Shown here: positions 6,022 through 12,298 of the stretch, in pieces
How positions within the stretch are numbered: position 1 is the first letter of the stretch
Layout of the letters: every line of letters begins with the position of its first letter
Assembly: GCA_010030955.1 (NCBI GenBank)
Contig: RHBP01000025.1
Coordinates: 1-14,932 of the forward strand
From: Synechococcaceae bacterium WBB_10_009
GTDB lineage: Bacteria; Cyanobacteriota; Cyanobacteriia; PCC-6307; Cyanobiaceae
DNA length: 14,932 bases
Direction: 5' to 3'
The notes under the pieces: generated by a model
The model's database searches: none
The model's input: only the letters and a program-made list of their open reading frames with translations
What the model was told of the DNA's origin: nothing
Position numbers and translations under genes: made by a program

Positions 6022-7170
6022 ATGGCCAAGGTCGGCGTGCTGTTGCTGAACCTCGGCGGCCCTGAGCGCATTCAGGATGTCGGCCCGTTTTTGTACAACC
6101 TGTTCGCCGATCCGGAGATCATCCGGCTGCCCAACCCGGCCCTGCAGAAGCCGCTGGCCTGGTTGATCAGCACCCTGCGCGCCGGCAAGTCGCAGGCGGC
6201 CTACCGCTCCATCGGCGGCGGCTCGCCCCTGCGGCGGATCACCGAGCAGCAGGCCCGCGAGCTGCAGAGCAGCCTGCGCCAGCGCGGCATCGAGGCCACC
6301 AGCTACGTGGCCATGCGCTATTGGCACCCGTTCACCGAATCCGCCGTGGCCGACATCAAGGCCGACGGCATTGATGAGGTGGTGGTGCTACCCCTCTACC
6401 CCCACTTCTCGATCAGCACCAGCGGCTCCAGCTTCCGGGAGCTGCAGCGGCTGCGGCAGGGGGATCCGGGCTTCTCGCGGCTGCCGATCCGCTGCATCCG
6501 CAGCTACTACGACGACCCCGGCTACATCGGCGCCATGGCGGAGCTGATCGCCAGGGAGATCCAGGCCTGCCCCGACCCCAGCCAGGCCCACGTGTTCTTC
6601 AGCGCCCACGGCGTGCCCAAGAGCTACGTGGAGGAGGCGGGCGACCCCTACCAACAGGAAATCGAAACCTGCGCGCGGCTGATCATGGAGCGGCTCCAGG
6701 CCGACCTGGGCCACCCCAACCCCTACACGCTGGCCTACCAGAGCCGGGTGGGGCCGGTGGAGTGGCTCAAGCCCTACACCGATGACGCCCTGCACGAGCT
6801 GGGGGCCGCCGGCGTGAAGGATCTGGTGGTGGTGCCGATCAGCTTCGTGAGCGAGCACATCGAAACGCTCGAGGAGATCGACATCGAATACCGGGAGATC
6901 GCCACGGAGGCGGGCATCACCAACTTCCGGCGGGTGCCGGCGCTCGACACCACGCCGAGCTTCATCCAGGGGCTGGCCAACCTGGTGCAGCAGGCCCTGG
7001 AGGGGCCTGAGGTGAACCTCGACCAGGCGGCCGCCCTGCCCACCCAGGTGAAGCTTTACCCCCAGGATACCCCCAGGACAAATGGGCCTGGGGCTGGAAC
7101 AACAGCTCCGAGGTGTGGAACGGCCGCTTGGCGATGCTCGGGTTCTCCGCTTTCCTGCTGGAACTGCTGA
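6022..7170 (+). CDS. hemH: Ferrochelatase, catalytic domain intact, C-terminal CAB extension frameshifted
   Basis: Ferrochelatase inserts Fe2+ into protoporphyrin IX to make protoheme. The reading starts at ATG 6022 (MAKVGVLLLNLGGPE, the family N-terminus). Catalytic landmarks are FSAHGVPKSYVEEAGDPY with His196, and FVSEHIETLEEIDIEY with Glu278, Glu281 and Glu284. Up to about residue 350 (VKLYPQ) it is a normal cyanobacterial enzyme. There an 11-bp tandem duplication (7057-7078) shifts the frame, and the last 30 or so residues (Pro, Gly, Thr, Arg and Cys rich) are out-of-frame sequence ending at 7170. Deleting one repeat copy gives a 391-residue product running to the TAA at 7206-7208 with an intact chlorophyll-binding helix, the normal type II architecture. 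Catalysis is probably retained; the helix is lost unless ribosomes slip. The lesion could be genuine, phase-variable or an assembly error. Confidence 0.95.
   Translation: MAKVGVLLLNLGGPERIQDVGPFLYNLFADPEIIRLPNPALQKPLAWLISTLRAGKSQAAYRSIGGGSPLRRITEQQARELQSSLRQRGIEATSYVAMRYWHPFTESAVADIKADGIDEVVVLPLYPHFSISTSGSSFRELQRLRQGDPGFSRLPIRCIRSYYDDPGYIGAMAELIAREIQACPDPSQAHVFFSAHGVPKSYVEEAGDPYQQEIETCARLIMERLQADLGHPNPYTLAYQSRVGPVEWLKPYTDDALHELGAAGVKDLVVVPISFVSEHIETLEEIDIEYREIATEAGITNFRRVPALDTTPSFIQGLANLVQQALEGPEVNLDQAAALPTQVKLYPQDTPRTNGPGAGTTAPRCGTAAWRCSGSPLSCWNC
7057..7078. repeat. Perfect 11-bp tandem duplication causing a frameshift in hemH
   Basis: TACCCCCAGGA occurs at 7057-7067 and again, immediately adjacent, at 7068-7078. 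Eleven is not a multiple of three, so the second copy shifts the reading frame. With one copy the codons read K-L-Y-P-Q-D-K-W-A-W-G-W, the expected linker into the CAB helix. Each copy holds a run of five C, on which a CCC-decoding tRNA could slip back one base into the CAB frame. Confidence 0.95.
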
Positions 7171-7208
7171 GCGGCCGTGGCCCCCTGCACGCCCTGGGAC
7201 TGCTTTAA
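7080..7208 (+). pseudogene. Out-of-frame CAB/HLIP-type helix, former C-terminus of ferrochelatase
   Basis: In the third frame relative to the hemH reading, 42 codons plus TAA encode KWAWGWNNSSEVWNGRLAM and then LGFSAFLLELLSGRGPLHAL and a short end. The ExWNGRxAMxGF motif with Glu, Asn and Arg is the chlorophyll-a/b-binding signature of high-light-inducible proteins and of type II ferrochelatase C-termini. The helix has no damage apart from its frame. It has no ATG start before the motif; a GTG at 7113 could only give a 31-residue peptide. The last 32 bases overlap the annotated M23 peptidase start. Confidence 0.85.
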
Positions 7209-7737
7209 CCCGCCCAGTCCGCTGGTGGCGCTGCTGCTGGCCGCCCTGCTGGGCCACCACCCTCCGGTCCAGGCCGAACCCCGCTGGCGCCAGGGGGTGT
7301 TTCCCGTGGCCAGCTTCTCCGGCTACACCAGCCATTTCGGCAGCCGCATCGGCCCCGGCGGCCAGCTGGAGCCGCACCACGGCCTCGACATCGCCGCGCC
7401 GCTGGGCTCACCGATTCGCAACTGGTGGGGCGGCCAGGTGAGCGAGGTGATCAGCGATGGCGGCTGCGGCCTGGGGCTGGTGATCCGCTCCGGCCCCTAC
7501 GAGCACATCTATTGCCACCTGGCCGGCACGGTGGCGGGGGGCGTGTACCGCAGCGGGTCGGTGGCCCTGGCGGCGGGCAGCCCCGTGCGGGGCGGCCAAC
7601 TGATCGGCCATGTGGGGCTCTCGGGGCGCACCAGCGGCCCCCACCTGCACTGGGGCATCCGCCACGGCGGCCGCTGGCTCAACCCAGCGGCGGTCCTGCG
7701 GGCGATGGCGGCGGCACTTTCCAGGGCCAGACCTTAA
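7177..7737 (+). CDS. Secreted M23-family (LytM-type) metallopeptidase
   Basis: Up to 186 residues, with one peptidase M23 domain. Zinc-site motifs are HHGLD (residues 67-71, the H-x-x-x-D ligands) and HLHWG (156-160), with an additional His in YCHL (114). GLSGRTSGPHLHW is the usual end of the active-site strand, and the domain closes with RWLNPAAVL. Such enzymes cut peptidoglycan cross-bridges in the periplasm or serve as murein-hydrolase regulators. A hydrophobic stretch (LVALLLAALLG) followed by an Ala-Glu site suggests a signal peptide. The start is uncertain: GTG 7177 gives an unusual Pro/Cys-rich leader, while GTG 7225 starts right at the hydrophobic core. GTG 7177 lies 6 bases after the frameshifted hemH stop; GTG 7225 lies 16 bases after the ancestral one. 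ilvB follows 36 bases downstream. Confidence 0.87.
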   Translation: MAPCTPWDCFNPPSPLVALLLAALLGHHPPVQAEPRWRQGVFPVASFSGYTSHFGSRIGPGGQLEPHHGLDIAAPLGSPIRNWWGGQVSEVISDGGCGLGLVIRSGPYEHIYCHLAGTVAGGVYRSGSVALAAGSPVRGGQLIGHVGLSGRTSGPHLHWGIRHGGRWLNPAAVLRAMAAALSRARP

Positions 7738-7773
7738 GTTGGGTCATGGAGTCGCCCGCTGCCCGCCGCTGTC

Positions 7774-9669
7774 GTGACCGTTACGTCCGCCTCGCCAACG
7801 GCCGCCCCAGCCGCCGGATCCGCACCCCAGGCCAACGCCACCGCCAAGGCCACCGCTGACGCCCACCCCCAGCGGGTGAATGGCGGCTACGCCCTGATGG
7901 ACAGCCTGCGGCGCCACGGCGTGCGCCACATCTTTGGCTACCCCGGCGGCGCGATCCTGCCGATCTACGACGAGCTGCACAAGGCCGAATCCCGCGGCTG
8001 GCTCCAGCACATCCTGGTGCGCCACGAGCAGGGCGGCACCCATGCCGCCGATGCCTACGCCCGCGCCACAGGCCAGGTGGGGGTGTGCTTTGGCACCTCC
8101 GGCCCCGGTGCCACCAACCTGGTGACCGGCATCGCCACCGCCCACATGGACTCGGTGCCGATGGTGGTGATCACCGGGCAGGTGCCCCGGGCCGCCATCG
8201 GCACCGACGCCTTCCAAGAAACCGACATCTTCGGCATCACCCTGCCGATCGTGAAGCACTCCTGGGTGGTGCGCGACCCCCGCGACATCGGCCGCATCGT
8301 GGCCGAAGCATTCCTGATCGCCGCCAGCGGCCGCCCGGGCCCGGTGCTGATCGATGTGCCCAAGGACGTGGGCGTTGAGGAATTCGACTACGTGCCGGTG
8401 GAGCCCGGCAGCGCCATCCCCGCCGGCTTCAAGCCCTCCCCCCTGGCCGACGCCGGGGCGATCGACGCCTGCTTGGCCCTGATCCGCCAGGCCCGTCGCC
8501 CCCTGCTCTACGTGGGTGGGGGCGCCATCAGCAGCGGCGCCCACGGGCTGGTGCACCAGCTGGCGGAGCGCTTCCGGCTGCCCGTGACCACCACCCTGAT
8601 GGGCAAGGGGGCCTTCGATGAGCAGCACCCCCTGGCGGTGGGCATGCTCGGCATGCACGGCACCGCCTACGCCAACTTCGCCGTCACGGAGTGCGACCTG
8701 CTGATCGCCGCCGGTGCCCGCTTTGACGACCGCGTCACCGGGCGGCTGGATGGCTTCGCCCCGCGGGCCCAGGTGATCCACATCGACATCGACGCCGCCG
8801 AAGTGGGCAAGACCCGCCTGCCCGATGTGGCGGTGGTGGCCGATGTGAAACAGGCCCTCGAAAGCCTGCTGGCCGCCAGCGCCGGTGAGGGCTCCGACGG
8901 CCGCACCGACGCCTGGCTGGAGCGCATCGACACCTGGAAGCGCAACTACCCGCTGGTGGTGCCGGCGCCGGAGGGGGAGATCGCCCCCCAGGAGGTGGTG
9001 GCCCTGCTGCAGGAGATCGCCCCCTCCGCCTATGTCACCACCGACGTGGGGCAGCACCAGATGTGGGCCGCCCAGTTTCTGCACACCGGCCCGCGCCGCT
9101 GGATCAGCTCCGCCGGCCTGGGCACCATGGGCTATGGCATGCCCGCCGCCATGGGGGTGCAGACCGCCTTCCCCGACGCGCAGGTGATCTGCGTGGCCGG
9201 TGACGCCAGCATCCTGATGAACATCCAGGAGCTCGGCACCCTCAGCCAGTACGGCCTGGCGGTGAAGGTGGTGGTGCTCAACAACGGCTGGCAGGGCATG
9301 GTGCGCCAGTGGCAGGAGAGCTTCTACAGCGAGCGCTACTCCGCCTCCGAGATGACCGGCGGCATGCCCGACTTCCCCGCCCTCGCCGAGGCCTTCGGGG
9401 TGAAGGGGGTGCGCATCAGCGAGCGCAGCAGCCTGCGCCAGCAACTCAGCGACGCCCTGGCGCACGATGGCCCCGCCTTCATCGAGGTGGTGGTGCGCCG
9501 CAACGAAAACTGCTACCCGATGGTGCCGCCGGGCGCCAGCAACGCCCAGATGGTGGGCCTGCCCTCCCATCCCGAGCTGGCGATCGACACCAGCCGCGAG
9601 TGCCACAACTGCCACCACACCACCGGCAGCAGCAGCCTCTACTGCCCCCATTGCGGCACCAAGCTTTGA
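7774..9669 (+). CDS. ilvB: Acetolactate synthase, large (catalytic) subunit with C-terminal Cys4 tail
   Basis: A 631-residue ThDP enzyme that condenses two pyruvates to acetolactate (or pyruvate with 2-ketobutyrate), the first common step of valine, leucine and isoleucine synthesis. Landmarks are FGYPGGAILPIYDEL, catalytic Glu85 in VRHEQGG, the FAD-binding middle domain (LLYVGGGAISSGAHGL, AAGARFDDRVTGR), the ThDP/Mg motif from GDASILMN (476-483) to LNNGWQGM (about 502-509), and VRQWQESFY. The start is GTG 7774, after a low-complexity Ala/Thr leader; homology begins near residue 34. After the normal end (about residue 595) comes a tail with C-x2-C...C-x2-C (Cys610, 613, 624 and 627), resembling a small zinc ribbon. 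The stop overlaps the start of the next gene (TTGA). The regulatory subunit is not in this window. Confidence 0.96.
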   Translation: MTVTSASPTAAPAAGSAPQANATAKATADAHPQRVNGGYALMDSLRRHGVRHIFGYPGGAILPIYDELHKAESRGWLQHILVRHEQGGTHAADAYARATGQVGVCFGTSGPGATNLVTGIATAHMDSVPMVVITGQVPRAAIGTDAFQETDIFGITLPIVKHSWVVRDPRDIGRIVAEAFLIAASGRPGPVLIDVPKDVGVEEFDYVPVEPGSAIPAGFKPSPLADAGAIDACLALIRQARRPLLYVGGGAISSGAHGLVHQLAERFRLPVTTTLMGKGAFDEQHPLAVGMLGMHGTAYANFAVTECDLLIAAGARFDDRVTGRLDGFAPRAQVIHIDIDAAEVGKTRLPDVAVVADVKQALESLLAASAGEGSDGRTDAWLERIDTWKRNYPLVVPAPEGEIAPQEVVALLQEIAPSAYVTTDVGQHQMWAAQFLHTGPRRWISSAGLGTMGYGMPAAMGVQTAFPDAQVICVAGDASILMNIQELGTLSQYGLAVKVVVLNNGWQGMVRQWQESFYSERYSASEMTGGMPDFPALAEAFGVKGVRISERSSLRQQLSDALAHDGPAFIEVVVRRNENCYPMVPPGASNAQMVGLPSHPELAIDTSRECHNCHHTTGSSSLYCPHCGTKL

Positions 9670-10037
9670 GGCCGCGGCTGGCGGCTCTTGCGCTGCTGCT
9701 GCTGTGCGGCCTGGCCCTGCTGCTGGGGCCGGCGCCCGCCCAGGCGGCGGAGGTGCTGCAGGTGCGCAGCGGCCAGCTGCTGCAGGTGGGCGACCACAAC
9801 CGCACCTACACCGTGGAACTGGCCTGCCTAGCGATCCCCCCCGGCGGAGACGCCGCCGCCACGGCCTGGCTGCGCAACGGCTTGCCGCGCCGCACCCGGG
9901 TCAACCTGCGGCCCCAGGGCACCCACGGCGGCACCCTCGTGGCCCGGGTGCAACCGCTGCAGGGGGGCGACCTCTCCGACGGCCTGATCGCCGCCGGGCT
10001 GGCCAGCCGGCCCGCCGACTGCAGCCCCACAGCCTGA
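9666..10037 (+). CDS. Secreted SNase-like (degenerate thermonuclease fold) protein
   Basis: Predicted 123 residues from TTG 9666, which overlaps the ilvB stop as TTGA. This start gives a textbook signal peptide: Arg2 and Arg4, a leucine-rich core to about residue 20, and an Ala-Gln-Ala-Ala cleavage site near 25-28. No ATG or GTG offers an equal alternative. The mature part (GDHNRTYTVELACLAIPPG, AATAWLRNGLP, LVARVQPLQGGDLSDGLIAAGLA) follows the strand and helix order of staphylococcal-nuclease-like domains. The Arg/Glu catalytic residues of active nucleases are not evident, so it may be a non-catalytic binder. It is followed after 4 bases by a small membrane-protein gene. The fold call is by eye and moderately sure; function is unknown. 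Confidence 0.65.
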   Translation: MRPRLAALALLLLCGLALLLGPAPAQAAEVLQVRSGQLLQVGDHNRTYTVELACLAIPPGGDAAATAWLRNGLPRRTRVNLRPQGTHGGTLVARVQPLQGGDLSDGLIAAGLASRPADCSPTA

Positions 10038-10041
10038 ACCC

Positions 10042-10269
10042 GTGAGCCTGAACCGCACCGCCCGCGGCATCGTGCTGGTGCCCAGCCTGTTGCTGGGAGG
10101 GGCCTTCCTGGCGGCCGCCGCCTGGGGTGGCGACGGGGCCGCCGCCGAGAACCGCCCCCTGGCGCTGGGGATCGGGGCGGTGCTGATGGGAGCGGGGCTG
10201 CTCACGCAGCTGCTGCCCGTGGCCACCCCCCCCGAATCAACCGCCGAGGCCGACGATCCCGAGCCCTAG
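10042..10269 (+). CDS. Small two-helix membrane protein, hypothetical (75 aa)
   Basis: The GTG start at 10042 lies four bases after the previous stop. The protein has two hydrophobic segments (about residues 9-28 and 40-60) separated by a short acidic/Gly loop, and ends in an acidic, Pro-rich tail (TPPESTAEADDPEP). An N-terminal Asn-Arg-x-x-Arg precedes the first helix, so both termini are probably cytoplasmic. I do not recognise the family. The operon-like spacing with ilvB and the SNase-like gene supports expression. Its TAG stop shares the tetranucleotide CTAG with the stop of the opposing Tic22-like gene. Confidence 0.65.
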   Translation: MSLNRTARGIVLVPSLLLGGAFLAAAAWGGDGAAAENRPLALGIGAVLMGAGLLTQLLPVATPPESTAEADDPEP

Positions 10270-10273
10270 GGCT
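10262..10273. repeat. 12-bp perfect palindrome with overlapping convergent stop codons
   Basis: AGCCCTAGGGCT is its own reverse complement. Its centre, CTAG (10266-10269), contains TAG for the plus-strand gene and TAG for the minus-strand gene, so the two coding sequences overlap by four bases. As RNA it could form only a short 4-bp stem, so strong terminator activity is not expected. Confidence 0.7.
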
Positions 10274-11012
10274 TGGGGGGACCGCCGGGTTGGGCCTGGG
10301 CCTGACCCTCCTTCACCAGGCGGAAGTAATCCGGGGTGGGGAAGATCACGAAGTTGTCCTTCGGGGTTTTGACGATCTCCTGCAACACCACCGAAAGGTC
10401 AGCCACCTGGGGCTTGAGCTTGGGCCGCTCCGCCTCGGGCACCTGGGAGAGGGCCCGTTGCAGTTCGCCATAGCTCAGGAAGAACACGCCGCGGGGGCCC
10501 TCCGGGGTGTTGAGGGTGAGGAACGGCCGGGTGAAGAACACCGGCACGGAGAGCCCCTCCTGGATCTGCTTCTCATCGAGGCCCTGGGCCTTGAGCAGGG
10601 TCACCGCCTGCTGGCGGTCGGCGTCGCTCACCATCACCGGCGCCACCAGCGGCTTGCTCTTGTCCTTGAGCTGCTTGTTGAGCTCGAGCACCTTCTCATT
10701 CATCACGTTGAGCGGCACCGGCGTGACGATCGCCTTCACGGTGGGGTTGCTCTTGGCGAAGGCCGCCAACTCGCGGTTGGCCTGGCTGCTCTCCAGGTAG
10801 AGGGGCAGCACCAGGGCCTTGTCCCGCGGGATCGGCATCGGCACCCCCTTGGGGTCGGTGATCACAAACACCGGGATCACCTGCAACTTCTTGACGGCAT
10901 CGGCCTCGGGGATGGCCTGGGCCACCGGAGCCGCCAGCAGGGCGGCCATCCCCAGTCCCAAACCAGCCGCCCATCCCAGGCCAGGGCACCGAACGGCTGG
11001 GGGAACGGGCAT
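10266..11012 (-). CDS. Tic22-family periplasmic/thylakoid-lumen protein
   Basis: A 248-residue protein starting at ATG 11012, the start that gives a signal peptide (hydrophobic Gly/Ala/Leu core and an Ala-Gln-Ala cleavage site near residue 32). The mature domain matches the Tic22 family: KLQVIPVFVITDPKGVPMPI, two repeats of an alpha/beta unit with LYLESSQANREL and VPVFFTRPFLT, then GVFFLSYGELQRAL and a C-terminal EIVKTPKDNFVIFPTPDYF. In plastids Tic22 is an intermembrane-space component of protein import. Cyanobacterial homologues are reported in the periplasm and thylakoid region and linked to outer-membrane biogenesis. A Pro/Gln/Gly-rich tail closes the protein. The frame extends upstream to 11213, but that part overlaps the opposite-strand gene and lacks family similarity. 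It is divergent from the gene at 11086. Confidence 0.85.
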   Translation of the reverse strand: MPVPPAVRCPGLGWAAGLGLGMAALLAAPVAQAIPEADAVKKLQVIPVFVITDPKGVPMPIPRDKALVLPLYLESSQANRELAAFAKSNPTVKAIVTPVPLNVMNEKVLELNKQLKDKSKPLVAPVMVSDADRQQAVTLLKAQGLDEKQIQEGLSVPVFFTRPFLTLNTPEGPRGVFFLSYGELQRALSQVPEAERPKLKPQVADLSVVLQEIVKTPKDNFVIFPTPDYFRLVKEGQAQAQPGGPPKP

Positions 11013-11085
11013 GCGACCAACTGTGGAAACCGCGAGCCTAGGCAGGGAAATCCACCTAGCTTTCGCCGGCTGGACGGTGCCGGCC
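11013..11085. promoter_or_regulatory. Short divergent intergenic region between Tic22-like gene and binding-protein gene
   Basis: A 73-base spacer between two divergent ATG starts. It contains two CTAG tetranucleotides arranged as an imperfect inverted repeat (CCTAGG near 11037 and CCTAG near 11056). Each gives a TA-N3-T match that could be a -10 element on one strand. No good -35 is seen. The assignment rests mainly on position. Confidence 0.3.
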
Positions 11086-12273
11086 ATGACCACTGCAGAA
11101 CAGGCCCCCACCGCCCCCAGGCCGGCGCTGCGGGCGCTGGAGGCACCCCAACGGCAGACGGGCGGCCAACGGCTGCTCAGCACCGCCGCCCTGGCGGCCG
11201 CCCTGCTCGGCACCCAGACCCTGGCGGCCAGCGTGCCCCTGAACAGCGATGTGCGCCTGCTGCTGCCCAGCGAAGGCCTGCTGGCGGGGCTGGGGGATGG
11301 CCTGCGCCGGGGCTACGGCCTGGCCATGGAGCAAAGCGCCATCTGCGGCGTCACCCCCCCTTCGCTGCAGCTGGGCTGGCTGCCCCCCGGCGCCGACCCG
11401 GGGCCTGCCTTGCAAGCGGCCAGCCGCAGCGCCCTGCTGGTGGCGCCGCCGGCGGCACCGCTGGAGCCCTATGGGCTGCTCGCTGACCAGCAGCGGCTCA
11501 CGGTGTTGCTGCCCCTGCAGCGGGGCCGCTCCCTGGAGGGGCTGCCGCAGCTGCGGGGCTCGGATCGGCTCTGGCCCCTGGTGCCCGGCCGCAGCCTGGA
11601 GGTGGATCGCCTGGCCCAGGCCCTGCTGGCCGACGGCCTCAACAAAGCCATCGTGGTGCGCGACCGCAGCGCCGAAAGCCAGGCCCTGGCTGAGCGGTTT
11701 GAGGCCAGCTACGCCAATGGCAACGGCCAGGTGATCGGACCCACCGCCGCCGCGGTGGCCGTGGATGGCGACGATCCGGCCGCCCTCAACCGGCTGGCGG
11801 CGGATGTGGATTGGTACCGGCCGCCGGCCCTGGTGGTGATCACGGCCCCGGGTTCGCCGCTGGAGCAGGCGATCCGCCGCGCCCCCTGGCCCGAAACCAC
11901 CCTGCTGGCCTGGCCCTTCCCGGTGAGCGCCGCCATGGCCCAGCGACAGATCGGCGTGGATCCCCTCAGCCGCGGCCCCGGCTGGAGCGCCTTCGCCCGC
12001 AGCTTCGAGCGGCGCTGGGGCTACCGGCCCGGCCCCGTGGAGGGGGCCGGCTACGACACGGGCCTGATGGCGGCACTGGCCTCCGTGCGCGCCCGGGGGC
12101 AGGCGGGCTGGAGCCTCGATTGGTTCAGCGCCAACGCCCAACCCCAGCCCCTCTGCCGCGCCCTGCGGCTGCGGGCCCGGGGCCTGGCGGTGCGGCCGAT
12201 GGGGGTCAGCAGCCGGCTCGACCTCAGCCCCGGCGTTCCCCCCACGGCCAACCTGCAGGTCAGCCGCCGATGA
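11086..12273 (+). CDS. Periplasmic-binding-protein type I fold protein (LivK/LpoA-like)
   Basis: A 395-residue protein from ATG 11086. A polar N-terminus (about 30 residues) precedes a hydrophobic segment (LSTAALAAALLGTQTLAAS) that is either a signal peptide or an anchor. The exported part begins VRLLLPSEGLLAGLGDGLRRGYGLAM, the opening strand-helix of ABC-type branched-chain amino-acid binding proteins and of lipoprotein activators of penicillin-binding proteins. A Rossmann-like core follows: ALLVAPPAAP, RLTVLLPLQRG, KAIVVRDRSAESQALAERFE and PPALVVITAPGSPLEQAI. No ABC permease or ATPase gene lies nearby, so a transporter role is not supported by context. A cell-wall or sensory role is equally possible. 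The COG2509-type gene starts 25 bases downstream. Confidence 0.7.
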   Translation: MTTAEQAPTAPRPALRALEAPQRQTGGQRLLSTAALAAALLGTQTLAASVPLNSDVRLLLPSEGLLAGLGDGLRRGYGLAMEQSAICGVTPPSLQLGWLPPGADPGPALQAASRSALLVAPPAAPLEPYGLLADQQRLTVLLPLQRGRSLEGLPQLRGSDRLWPLVPGRSLEVDRLAQALLADGLNKAIVVRDRSAESQALAERFEASYANGNGQVIGPTAAAVAVDGDDPAALNRLAADVDWYRPPALVVITAPGSPLEQAIRRAPWPETTLLAWPFPVSAAMAQRQIGVDPLSRGPGWSAFARSFERRWGYRPGPVEGAGYDTGLMAALASVRARGQAGWSLDWFSANAQPQPLCRALRLRARGLAVRPMGVSSRLDLSPGVPPTANLQVSRR

Positions 12274-12298
12274 TGCAGGCAGGCAGACCTGAAGGCCG

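Noticed and set aside
7744..9651. Long minus-strand open frame (635 codons) opposite ilvB
   Set aside because: It is the antisense shadow of an unmistakable acetolactate synthase: His/Gly/Val rich, no motif, no promoter or start context.
11056..12141. Minus-strand open frame (361 codons) opposite the binding-fold gene
   Set aside because: It overlaps the Tic22/binding-protein promoter region and lacks domains. The plus-strand reading has a signal segment and a recognisable fold.
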